NCBI GenBank assembly: GCA_023398105.1
Contig: JAEWST010000031.1
Span: forward strand, 1 to 14,150
DNA from: Bacillota bacterium
GTDB taxonomy: Bacteria; Bacillota; Clostridia; Acetivibrionales; DSM-1351
DNA: 14,150 nucleotides
Direction: 5' to 3'
A model generated the notes under the pieces. The model searched no databases and was not told where the DNA came from. It was given only the letters and a program-made list of their open reading frames with translations. Positions 1-7,045 of the stretch are shown here, in pieces. The position numbers were made by a program, and so were the translations under genes. Position 1 is the first letter of the stretch, and each line of letters opens with the position of its first letter.

Positions 1-508
1 CAGTATCAATAAATATACATGGATCAAAATAGCTAGCACCTAAGTTATAGTATTTCCATGTACCACTTACATCCTTTGAATAATAAATACGAGCTCCTGA
101 ACCATCATTCAAATTAACAATTACATAGAATGTACCATCTTTATAAGCTATTGATGGAGCAAAACATCCAGCAGCGTATTTAGTTGAACCATTGGTCATA
201 TTGTAAGCGTCAGACAATCTGTCTATGCAATGACCAGCAATTTCCCAGTTAACCATATCTTCTGATCTGCAAATAACAAGCCCTGGTGAATTAACAAACG
301 TAGAAGTAGCTAAATAAAAATAATTGCCGACCCTAATCATACTTGGGTCAGGATAGTCTGCATACATTACTGGGTTTGTAAAAGTACCATCTCCTTTGTC
401 AGGCTGCCATGCATACGTAAAGGACATTTGTGAAAGCATTAAGCACATTACTAATAGAAATACCAATACCCTTTTAAATCTAGAACCTCCTTTTGAATTA
501 CTTGCCAT
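1..508 (-). CDS. Secreted family-43-type glycoside hydrolase, N-terminal part (C-terminus beyond window)
   Basis: Read on the minus strand from ATG at 508-506, the frame stays open for 169 codons to the window edge. A GGGGG ribosome binding site lies at 520-516, 7 bases before the ATG. Residues 1-33 look like a signal peptide: basic start (K6, R10, K12, R13), hydrophobic core V14-L25, cleavage likely after TYA at 33. The mature part matches the start of a five-bladed GH43 beta-propeller: TNPVMYADYPDPSMIRVGNY, where D54 of the PDPS motif would be the general base; then the APSIAYKDGTFY blade motif at 117-128; and FDPCIFID at 161-168, where D162 fits the second conserved Asp. Family members cleave arabinan, xylan or arabinoxylan side chains outside the cell. 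Substrate cannot be told here, and any dockerin or carbohydrate-binding module would lie beyond the window. Related propeller families (GH32, GH62, GH117) are less likely. Confidence 0.85.
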   Translation of the reverse strand, partial: MASNSKGGSRFKRVLVFLLVMCLMLSQMSFTYAWQPDKGDGTFTNPVMYADYPDPSMIRVGNYFYLATSTFVNSPGLVICRSEDMVNWEIAGHCIDRLSDAYNMTNGSTKYAAGCFAPSIAYKDGTFYVIVNLNDGSGARIYYSKDVSGTWKYYNLGASYFDPCIFIDT

Positions 509-655
509 AATAATTCCCCCTAAATATTTATTTGAATAATCTAGTTACGTATTCTAACCTTTATCTTCAGCATTTTATTGAGTACGGTCAACCTTCATGG
601 ATTTCTAGTTCAAAAAAAGTGCACGAACCAAGTGTTGATGACCTCCTATATTATT

Positions 656-684
656 ATTATAAAAGAAGTACTTTTTTATATCCA
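656..684 (-). promoter_or_regulatory. Candidate sigma-A promoter for the GH43 gene
   Basis: On the minus strand TGGATA (684-679, 4 of 6 to TTGACA) is followed after 17 bases by a perfect TATAAT (661-656). The start would be near 649, giving a leader of about 140 bases before the ATG at 508. An AGGAGGT at 647-641 lies almost at the predicted 5' end. This is pattern matching only. Confidence 0.5.
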
Positions 685-865
685 TTTACTTATTTTTACT
701 TGTTAATCCTTTATTTACTTATTTTTTATATATTTTTTTATTTTTCTGTTTTTTGTTACAAGTATTTAAACTCAACTTTCCCACATAAATAGTCTATCGG
801 TGCCATACTTATCAATGGTTTGTTGCCAAAATTAGATACAAAAAGTTTATACTTTCCTAAACAAC

Positions 866-963
866 AAAAAAAGACCATTGCAAAATTAAACTCCTTCAAT
901 ACATATTGTACAGTTTAAAGTACAATATATCTGATTTGAATTAATTAGCAAACAGTCTTTTTT
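866..963 (-). terminator. Probable nested hairpin terminator after atpC
   Basis: Starting 25 bases after the atpC stop, GTCTTTTTT (955-963) can pair with AAAAAAGAC (867-875), and GCAA (948-951) with TTGC (878-881), closing a large structure. Inside it is a perfect 9-bp hairpin, ATATTGTAC (903-911) with GTACAATAT (920-928) and an 8-base loop. On the minus strand the structure ends in seven T residues (872-866). The A/T-flanked outer arms could also stop plus-strand transcripts. The loop is larger than in a textbook terminator. Confidence 0.45.
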
Positions 964-987
964 GATATTTTATATTTTATATCTTTA

Positions 988-1389
988 TCATTTTTGATTT
1001 GTCATCTTCATACGAGCCATAGCTCTAGCAAGTGCTGTCTTTGAACGTACATACTCTATTTGACTAAGTTGCTTCTGCAGTCTCTCCTCAGCACGTTCTT
1101 TAGCTGCCTTTGCCCTATTAAAATCTATTTCCTCTGGGTACTCGGCGGTATCAGTTAAGACAACTACCTTGTCAGGCATAATTTCAGCAAACCCCTCTGT
1201 AACAAGAGCTTCTATCCATTTACCCTCTGCTTTGATTTTGATAGGTCCCACATCCACCGCTACAACAGTAGGTGCATGCTTTGCAAGGACTCCCATCTCT
1301 CCATCAACAGTTCTAAATATAACTTCCTCTGCTTCAGCAGAATAAAACTTTCTTTCAGGTGTTAATACCTCTAAAAAAAATGTGGGCAT
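988..1389 (-). CDS. atpC: F1Fo ATP synthase epsilon subunit
   Basis: 133 residues, the usual length. The N-terminal beta-sandwich starts MPTFFLEVLTPERKFYSAEA and keeps the family hallmark DGEMGVLAKHAPTV (residues ~29-42). The C-terminal part from ~88 on is two helices rich in Arg, Lys and Ala (NRAKAAKERAEERLQ). The subunit sits on the F1 central stalk with gamma, and its C-terminal helices can act as a brake on ATP hydrolysis. GGAGG (complement of 1403-1407) lies about 10 bases before the ATG at 1389. It is the last gene of the atp operon, 84 bases after atpD, followed by a terminator-like structure. Confidence 0.97.
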   Translation of the reverse strand: MPTFFLEVLTPERKFYSAEAEEVIFRTVDGEMGVLAKHAPTVVAVDVGPIKIKAEGKWIEALVTEGFAEIMPDKVVVLTDTAEYPEEIDFNRAKAAKERAEERLQKQLSQIEYVRSKTALARAMARMKMTNQK

Positions 1390-1473
1390 ATCTTTATTAC
1401 CTCCATGAGCTGTAAAGTGGCTTCAAAATAATGGAGTAAGCTATCAAACGAATTTATCGCCTAATACAAGTCT

Positions 1474-2871
1474 TTACTCATCTATCTCTTTTGCTGCTTC
1501 ATACACCTCTTCAATAGTACCCTTCATATAGAAGGCTGATTCTGGAATGTCATCCATTTTGCCGTCTAATATTTCTTTAAAGCCACGTATTGTATCTTTA
1601 AGCGGCACATACTTACCTTTATATCCTGTAAACTGCTCTGCAACAAAGAACGGCTGTGATAAATATCTTTGTATTTTTCTAGCTCTAAATACTGTTAATT
1701 TATCTTCTTCTGGCAACTCATCCATACCCAATATAGCAATGATATCTTGAAGTTCCTTGTTTCTCTGCAAAACCTCTTGAACTCTTCTGGCAACAATATA
1801 ATGCTCATCACCAATTACTTTAGGATCAAGCAGTCTTGAAGTTGATTCGAGCGGATCAACAGCAGGATAAATTCCCATTGCAACAATATCTCTACTCAAA
1901 ACTGTAGTAGCATCCAAGTGTGCAAAGGTAGTAGCAGGTGCTGGGTCTGTTAAGTCATCAGCAGGAACATATACTGCCTGTACTGATGTTATAGAACCTT
2001 TTTTAGTTGACGCTATTCTCTCTTGAAGTGCTCCAACATCTGTGGCAAGTGTTGGCTGATAACCAACAGCCGAAGGTATTCTTCCTAAAAGTGCAGAAAC
2101 CTCTGAACCAGCCTGAATAAATCTAAAAATATTATCTATAAACAAAAGAACATCCTGTCCCATTGAATCTCTAAAATACTCAGCCATTGTAAGTCCAGTT
2201 AGTCCAACTCTCATTCTGGCTCCAGGAGGCTCATTCATCTGACCAAACACCATGGCAGTCTTTGAAATAACGCCTGACTCAGTCATTTCATTCCACAAGT
2301 CATTACCTTCTCTTGTTCTTTCACCAACACCTGTGAATACAGAATATCCTCCGTGTTCATTGGCTACATTTCTGATTAATTCCATTATTAATACAGTTTT
2401 ACCAACCCCTGCTCCACCAAATAATCCAATCTTTCCGCCCTTTGCATATGGAGCAAGCAAATCAACCACCTTTATACCAGTTTCAAGAATTTCTGTTGAA
2501 GGCTTCTGTTCTTCAAAGGAAGGTGCAGGCCTATGTATTGGAAGATAATCATCTGCCTCAACAGCTGCTCCTTTATCAACAGGCTCTCCTAATACATTAA
2601 ATACTCTGCCCAAAACTTCTTTACCAACAGGAATTTTTATTGCATCTCCAGTATCTTGAGCCTCCATCCCTCTAACAAGACCATCAGTAGAAGACATAGC
2701 CACACATCTTACAGTATTATTTCCCAAATGCTGTACTACTTCAGCAGTTATAGTTTCTTTATCCATCGGTATTTTAATAGCATTATATATATTGGGCAAT
2801 TCTCCATCTTCAAATCTAATATCTAGTACAGGGCCAATAACTGTTACAATTTTTCCAGTACTTCCTGCCAT
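1474..2871 (-). CDS. atpD: F1Fo ATP synthase beta subunit
   Basis: Catalytic subunit of F1, 465 residues when started at ATG 2871, which has GGGAGGT only 4-5 bases upstream. The open frame runs 11 codons further up to a TTG at 2904, but those codons contain that ribosome binding site and are not expected to be translated. Walker A is GGAGVGKT at 152-159, the GERTREG motif is at ~183-189, and Walker B runs into LLFIDNIFRF. The signature PSAVGYQPTLATD is present. The regulatory DELSEED loop reads DELPEED (384-390), a Ser to Pro variant. The gene follows atpG after a 92-base spacer with a hairpin and precedes atpC. Three beta subunits alternate with three alpha subunits in the complex. Confidence 0.98.
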   Translation of the reverse strand: MAGSTGKIVTVIGPVLDIRFEDGELPNIYNAIKIPMDKETITAEVVQHLGNNTVRCVAMSSTDGLVRGMEAQDTGDAIKIPVGKEVLGRVFNVLGEPVDKGAAVEADDYLPIHRPAPSFEEQKPSTEILETGIKVVDLLAPYAKGGKIGLFGGAGVGKTVLIMELIRNVANEHGGYSVFTGVGERTREGNDLWNEMTESGVISKTAMVFGQMNEPPGARMRVGLTGLTMAEYFRDSMGQDVLLFIDNIFRFIQAGSEVSALLGRIPSAVGYQPTLATDVGALQERIASTKKGSITSVQAVYVPADDLTDPAPATTFAHLDATTVLSRDIVAMGIYPAVDPLESTSRLLDPKVIGDEHYIVARRVQEVLQRNKELQDIIAILGMDELPEEDKLTVFRARKIQRYLSQPFFVAEQFTGYKGKYVPLKDTIRGFKEILDGKMDDIPESAFYMKGTIEEVYEAAKEIDE

Positions 2872-2914
2872 ATTTACCTCCCATCTACGTGACAATGCAC
2901 GCAATTAAAATAGC

Positions 2915-2939
2915 ATAGTGAATCTCGAAAATTCACTAT
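2915..2939 (-). repeat. Perfect hairpin in the atpG-atpD spacer
   Basis: ATAGTGAAT and ATTCACTAT (9 bp, 2915-2923 with 2931-2939) flank a 7-base loop. No U-run follows on the minus strand, only GCTATTTTAATT, so it is more likely an RNA stability or processing element than a terminator. It sits 44 bases upstream of the atpD start. Confidence 0.6.
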
Positions 2940-2963
2940 TTAATACATTTTAAGTTTTTATCT

Positions 2964-3848
2964 TTATTTTAACGCTGATGCTCCGCCTACAATTTCTGAT
3001 ATTTCTTGAGTAATAGCCGCCTGTCTTGCTCTATTATAATATAAATTTAACTTCTGAAGCATATCATCGGCATTAGTCGTTGCATTATCCATTGCAGTCA
3101 TACGTGCACTTTGCTCACTTGTAAAAGCCTGAACAAAAACACCATACATTATACCTTTAATATACTTTGGAATTAAATAATCCAAAACAACAGATGCGGA
3201 TGGTTCGTACTTTGCCTTTTCATCTATTTTGATTTCAATGTCCTTAATATCCTCACACAAAGCACTTATCTCAATCGGTAATAATTTTAATACCTTAGGC
3301 TGAAGCGATATAGCAGACACCATCTCAGTATATATTATGTGAACCTCATCTACTTCTTGTTTATTGTACATGTCAAGTATAATATCTGTTATTTCTCTAG
3401 CCCTATACACTGTAGGATTTTGCACTGCATAATCAAATTCCGTGTGTACATTATAGTTTTTTCTAACAAAATATGCTCTGCCTGAAATACCAGCAACTAG
3501 AAGTTCTGTATTACCTTTGTCTTTACCAATAGTTCTCTCTGCAAGTTTGATTATATTGCTATTATAACCACCTGCTAGACCTTTATCACCTGTTAGGATA
3601 ATATATGCCTTCTTTTTACCTTCTATTTTGTCTTTTAAATCAAAGAACTTGCTTTCAACATCTCCACTATGTTCTAGAATATCTGCAATAGTTTCTTTAA
3701 CCTTATTAAAATAAGGAAGAGTAACTTCTAGCTGCGCTCTTGCCTTTTTCAGCTTTGACGTTGATATCAGCTTCATGGCTTTTGTAATTTGTCGCATCTG
3801 ATTTATACTTTTTATATGCGATTTAATCTCACGCATATTATTTGCCAT
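2964..3848 (-). CDS. atpG: F1Fo ATP synthase gamma subunit
   Basis: 294 residues, the usual length. It forms the rotating central shaft. The N-terminal helix carries the conserved MREIKSHIKSINQMRQITKA and STSKLKKA. The Rossmann-like middle includes ILTGDKGLAGGYNSNI (~84-99). The C-terminal helix ends with the family signature ARMTAMDNATTNADDM and RQAAITQEISEIVGGASAL, which with the N-terminal helix makes the coiled coil inside alpha3beta3. The ATG at 3848 follows AAGGCGGG about 8 bases upstream. It lies 183 bases after atpA, a long spacer for this operon type, and 92 bases before the atpD start. Confidence 0.98.
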   Translation of the reverse strand: MANNMREIKSHIKSINQMRQITKAMKLISTSKLKKARAQLEVTLPYFNKVKETIADILEHSGDVESKFFDLKDKIEGKKKAYIILTGDKGLAGGYNSNIIKLAERTIGKDKGNTELLVAGISGRAYFVRKNYNVHTEFDYAVQNPTVYRAREITDIILDMYNKQEVDEVHIIYTEMVSAISLQPKVLKLLPIEISALCEDIKDIEIKIDEKAKYEPSASVVLDYLIPKYIKGIMYGVFVQAFTSEQSARMTAMDNATTNADDMLQKLNLYYNRARQAAITQEISEIVGGASALK

Positions 3849-3980
3849 ATGATAACCCGCCTTTTCCGTCGCACAGTCACGACATTAATTTATATCAAAA
3901 TACTTCTATGCTTGTTAATAAGAACAATCTATACTGCAAAGTCAATAGTTCTATGCATAAAGACTTATACTTACCTCAAG

Positions 3981-3997
3981 AAAATTGGCTTTGCCAA
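3981..3997 (-). repeat. Small hairpin plus U4 in the atpA-atpG spacer
   Basis: TTGGC AAA GCCAA on the minus strand (3997-3985) is followed by TTTT (3984-3981). A 5-bp stem with three G-C pairs and a short U-run would make at most a weak pause or partial terminator. It sits 35 bases after the atpA stop, in the 183-base spacer before atpG. It could lower the amount of downstream mRNA, or serve as a 3' end for a processed atpA message. Confidence 0.4.
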
Positions 3998-4031
3998 GTA
4001 GCATAAATTATTCTATAACAAGCCTATTAAC

Positions 4032-5540
4032 TTATACAAACTGTGCCTTAAATTCCTCTACAGCATTTTTTAATAATTTTATATTATTATCGTCAATATT
4101 TCCTGTCTTTGATATGTCAGTTAGTATTTTTGGATATTTATCCTTAACATATTCTACTAATTCTTTATTAAACTTACTAACCTTATTAACAGGTAAATCC
4201 ATCAAATATTTATTAGTTGCACTGTAAAGAATCACTACCTGCACTTCTACTGGCAGTGTTGAATACTGTGGTTGCTTTAAAGTTTCAAACAGTCTTGCAC
4301 CTTGGAATAGCTTGTCTCTAGTCTGCTTATCCAAATCTGAACCAAACTGTGCAAATGCTTCTAATTCTCTGTATTGTGCCAAATTTATTCTAAGCGGTCC
4401 AGCAATTTTCTTCATAGCCTTTATCTGTGCAGAACCACCAACTCTTGAAACTGATAATCCAACATTTACAGCAGGTCTTTGTCCTGCAAAAAACAACTCA
4501 GATTCCAAATAAATCTGACCATCAGTAATTGATATTACGTTTGTAGGAATATATGCCGAAACATCTCCTGCTAAGGTCTCAATTATAGGAAGTGCAGTAA
4601 TTGAACCTCCACCCATCTCGTCACTAATCTTTGCTGCTCGCTCTAGTAGTCTAGAATGCAAGTAGAAAACGTCACCTGGATATGCTTCTCTTCCAGGAGG
4701 TCTCTTGAGCAACAAGGACATGGCTCTATATGCAACTGCATGTTTGGATAAATCATCATAAATAATCAATACATCTTTATGATATCTATACATGAAATCC
4801 TCCGCAATAGCACATCCTGCATATGGTGCAAGATACTGTATTGACGCCATATCACTGGCTGTTGAAGATACTACAATTGAATATTCCATCGCCCCATACT
4901 TTTCCAGTTTGTCAACAATACCTGTAATAGTAGATGCCTTTTGACCAATAGCCACATAGATACAAATAACCTCTTTACCTTTTTGATTAATTATTGTATC
5001 AATCGCTATTGCAGTCTTACCTGTTTGCCTGTCACCTATTATCAATTCTCTTTGTCCTCTTCCAATAGGAATAAGTGCATCAATTGCCATTATACCTGTC
5101 TGCAAAGGTGTATTTACGCTTTTCCTGTCAATAACACCTGGTGCTAAAAATTCCACAGGACGATAAGAATCAGTGTTAATTTCACCTTTGCCGTCTATTG
5201 GCTTACCCAATGGGTTAACAACTCTTCCTATCATTTCATTTCCAACTGGTATTTGAACTGTTTTCCCTGTTCTTTTTACAGTTGTTCCTTCTCTAATCTG
5301 TCTGTCATCACCTAGTATAACGCATCCTACGCTATCCTCATCAAGATTCTGAGCCATACCGTATACATTGTTTTCGAACTGTAAAAGTTCTCCTGACATA
5401 CATGATTGAAGTCCATAAATAGTTGCTATTCCATCTCCTGCTTGAAGGACATATCCTACATCATCAGTTTTAATTGCAGCTCCATAGTTCTCTATCTGCT
5501 GCTTAATTATTGAGCTAATTTCATCTGGTCTAAGACTCAT
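4032..5540 (-). CDS. atpA: F1Fo ATP synthase alpha subunit
   Basis: 502 residues from ATG 5540 (MSLRPDEISSIIKQQIE, the standard N-terminus). A GTG three codons upstream (5549) is also possible but overlaps the GGGGTG ribosome binding site. Walker A GDRQTGKT lies at 169-176, as usual for alpha. The family signature around PAVNVGLSVSRVGGSAQ is intact, including the conserved Arg whose side chain reaches the neighbouring beta site. Alpha binds non-catalytic nucleotide and alternates with beta in F1. It follows atpH by 31 bases and is followed by a 183-base spacer before atpG. No irregularity is seen. Confidence 0.98.
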   Translation of the reverse strand: MSLRPDEISSIIKQQIENYGAAIKTDDVGYVLQAGDGIATIYGLQSCMSGELLQFENNVYGMAQNLDEDSVGCVILGDDRQIREGTTVKRTGKTVQIPVGNEMIGRVVNPLGKPIDGKGEINTDSYRPVEFLAPGVIDRKSVNTPLQTGIMAIDALIPIGRGQRELIIGDRQTGKTAIAIDTIINQKGKEVICIYVAIGQKASTITGIVDKLEKYGAMEYSIVVSSTASDMASIQYLAPYAGCAIAEDFMYRYHKDVLIIYDDLSKHAVAYRAMSLLLKRPPGREAYPGDVFYLHSRLLERAAKISDEMGGGSITALPIIETLAGDVSAYIPTNVISITDGQIYLESELFFAGQRPAVNVGLSVSRVGGSAQIKAMKKIAGPLRINLAQYRELEAFAQFGSDLDKQTRDKLFQGARLFETLKQPQYSTLPVEVQVVILYSATNKYLMDLPVNKVSKFNKELVEYVKDKYPKILTDISKTGNIDDNNIKLLKNAVEEFKAQFV

Positions 5541-5571
5541 ATTTCTCACCCCATACTCTGTCAGCTGATTA

Positions 5572-6099
5572 TTATATATTAACCAGCTCAGTTAATGATT
5601 CTATTCTGCCTTTAATACTGCCATCATAAACCTTATCTCCAATTATCACCTTAATACCACCAATAATTGAAGCATCTACGATCTCTTCTGACTTAACTTC
5701 TAGCGCATTATATTTATTTCTAAACTTTTCTTTTATCCTAAAAAGTTGTTGCTCATCTAAAGACTCGGCTGTAATAATCTTCATATCCAAAACATTACTT
5801 TTCTCATTTATCAAACGTACAAGCTGTTGATAAATTTCTGCTATATTCTTTATACGTTTTTTGGAAATAAGTAGCAAAATAAAGTTCAGCATATTTTTAC
5901 TAAGCTTATCAGTAAAAACATTTCTAATCACAGCCTGCTTTTTATCTGCTCTAATGGTTGGATTAATCAGAAAGCTACTTAACTCCTTGTCTGAATTATA
6001 AAAAGCAACAAATTCTTCAAGTTCCTGCCGAATAACCTCAGTATCATTTTGTGATAATTCCATTATCGCCTGAGCATATCTTTTTTCAACAAGTGGCAT
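5572..6099 (-). CDS. atpH: F1Fo ATP synthase delta subunit
   Basis: 175 residues from ATG 6099. The start overlaps the atpF stop as TGATG, a typical translational coupling junction; the open frame also allows a TTG one codon earlier, which is less likely. The N-terminal helical domain begins PLVEKRYAQAIMELS and contains the SFLINPTIRADKKQAVI segment. The C-terminal end keeps the conserved IIGGIKVIIGDKVYDGSIKG signature of the family. Delta joins the top of alpha3beta3 to the peripheral stalk b2. The product is somewhat divergent in the middle, as usual for this subunit. Confidence 0.95.
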   Translation of the reverse strand: MPLVEKRYAQAIMELSQNDTEVIRQELEEFVAFYNSDKELSSFLINPTIRADKKQAVIRNVFTDKLSKNMLNFILLLISKKRIKNIAEIYQQLVRLINEKSNVLDMKIITAESLDEQQLFRIKEKFRNKYNALEVKSEEIVDASIIGGIKVIIGDKVYDGSIKGRIESLTELVNI

Positions 6100-6584
6100 C
6101 AAATAGCACCTGCCTCATCTATAAATTTATCCACCATTGATTTATTAGCATCACTATCCATATTTGCCTGAACTAGCTTTGATGCTGCTGCAATTGCAAG
6201 AACTGCAATCTGTTGTTTAGTCTGCTTCAGCATCTCTGCCCTTTCACGTTCAACATCTTCGTGACCCTTTTGAACTATTGTAAGAGAATCTTTTTTGGCA
6301 TTGGCAATTATTTCATCATATTCACGTGCTGCCTTTGCTTTAATCTCATTCAATAGCTTGTCACCATCTAATTTTATATTCTTAATTTGTTCGTCGTATT
6401 TTTTACGTGCCTCAGCTACTTCTATTTTTGCATTCTCCGCATCCTTTAAGCCCTTCTCTATGGAGCTTTTTCTCTCTTCCATAAGATTTGTAATAGGTTT
6501 AAAAAGGAATTTTCTCATAAACAAAAATAAGACTATTAAGTTTATAGCAACAAATACAAATGTATAACCATCTGGTTCTAACAT
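6099..6584 (-). CDS. atpF: F1Fo ATP synthase b subunit (peripheral stalk)
   Basis: 161 residues. A single N-terminal membrane helix (about 8-27, rich in Phe, Val, Ile and Leu) is followed by the basic RKFLFKPITNLMEERKSSIE segment typical of b. A long charged helix then runs through to ~130 (KDAENAKIEVAEARKKYDEQ and onward), expected to form the dimeric right-handed coiled coil that acts as the stator. The ATG at 6584 has GAGG immediately upstream and GGGG about 10 bases upstream. The stop overlaps the atpH start by one base. The gene is separated from atpE by 215 bases with two hairpins, so its expression may be uncoupled from the c subunit. Confidence 0.96.
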   Translation of the reverse strand: MLEPDGYTFVFVAINLIVLFLFMRKFLFKPITNLMEERKSSIEKGLKDAENAKIEVAEARKKYDEQIKNIKLDGDKLLNEIKAKAAREYDEIIANAKKDSLTIVQKGHEDVERERAEMLKQTKQQIAVLAIAAASKLVQANMDSDANKSMVDKFIDEAGAI

Positions 6585-6644
6585 ATCCTCACAACCCCTT
6601 TATTACTCATATTTTATCTATTTTATAATTAAACTATTATATAT

Positions 6645-6680
6645 ATAATAAGCCAAATTTGTGAGACAAGGCTTTATTAT
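6645..6680. repeat. Second hairpin in the atpE-atpF spacer
   Basis: ATAATAAGCC (6645-6654) pairs with GGCTTTATTAT (6670-6680) with one bulged T, around a 15-base loop. The loop contains TTGTCT (minus 6669-6664), and TATATA/TATAAT-like sequence follows. A weak internal promoter for atpF is therefore conceivable, but the spacing is poor. It lies about 60 bases upstream of the atpF start. Confidence 0.45.
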
Positions 6681-6700
6681 CACCGTTCTGATTACTATTG

Positions 6701-6739
6701 CATATCTGTGAAAGATATATAATATCTTTCACAGATATG
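6701..6739. repeat. Perfect 18-bp inverted repeat in the atpE-atpF spacer
   Basis: CATATCTGTGAAAGATAT (6701-6718) and its exact reverse complement (6722-6739) surround a 3-base ATA loop. The RNA would form an 18-bp perfect stem. No U-run follows on either strand, so it is not a standard terminator. It lies 61 bases after the atpE stop and 117 bases before the atpF start, inside the operon. A role in protecting the 3' end of an atpE-containing message, or in RNA processing, is inference. Confidence 0.75.
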
Positions 6740-6799
6740 TCTAAGTACCATAAAACATACTGTAACTTCTTAAAAATATTTTTTTAACTCTGTTAATTA

Positions 6800-7033
6800 T
6801 TAACCCATTTTTAAGAAAACCAGTACCAATGCTACAACCAAACCGTAGATAGCAGTTGCTTCTGCAAGAGCTGCACCTAGAAGTAGAGATGTTCTAATTG
6901 AACCTGCTGCTTCTGGTTGTCTAGCTATTCCTTCAACAGCTTTACCTGTTGCCAAACTAATACCTATTCCAGCACCAATACCTGTAAATGCTGAAATTGC
7001 AGCTGCTATTGCTATTATACCTGTTCCTGTCAT
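6800..7033 (-). CDS. atpE: F1Fo ATP synthase c subunit (ring proteolipid)
   Basis: 77 residues forming two membrane helices with a polar RQPEA loop at 38-42. Helix 1 keeps the glycine packing motif GIGAGIG (18-24). Helix 2 carries the ion-binding carboxylate E58 in LAEATAIY. Aligned by eye with the sodium-type Ilyobacter tartaricus c subunit (offset 7), the Na+ ligands Gln32 and Ser66 are replaced by I25 and A59, while Thr67 and Tyr70 (T60, Y63) remain. This favours proton coupling. The start ATG 7033 has a near-perfect AGGAGGTG five bases upstream, stronger than those of its neighbours, fitting the need for many c copies per complex. It lies 12 bases after atpB. Confidence 0.97.
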   Translation of the reverse strand: MTGTGIIAIAAAISAFTGIGAGIGISLATGKAVEGIARQPEAAGSIRTSLLLGAALAEATAIYGLVVALVLVFLKMG

Positions 7034-7045
7034 AATTTCACCTCC

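Larger units (their letters stand above)
509..987. other. Gene-free AT-rich stretch between atpC and the GH43 gene
   Basis: No convincing gene is seen in these 479 bases. The stretch holds the atp operon end structure (866-963) and, on the minus strand, a promoter candidate and ~140-base leader for the glycosidase gene. Around 681-723 the minus strand carries two copies of AAAAATAAGTAAAT about 15 bases apart. The weak plus-strand open frame at 532-792 begins with TTG, has no ribosome binding site and codes mostly for Tyr/Phe/Leu from T-rich sequence, so it is not called. Confidence 0.6.

Noticed and set aside
532..792. Plus-strand open frame of 86 codons
   Set aside because: TTG start without ribosome binding site, composition driven by T-rich DNA (Tyr/Phe/Leu runs), and it overlaps the promoter and leader of the minus-strand GH43 gene.
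2872..2904. 11-codon N-terminal extension of AtpD
   Set aside because: Contains the GGGAGGT ribosome binding site of the ATG at 2871; the extension has no counterpart in the family.
3917..3945. Internal promoter for atpG (TTGACT, 17 bases, CTTATT)
   Set aside because: The -35 is good, but the -10 matches only 3 of 6 positions, so it is not distinguishable from chance in AT-rich DNA.
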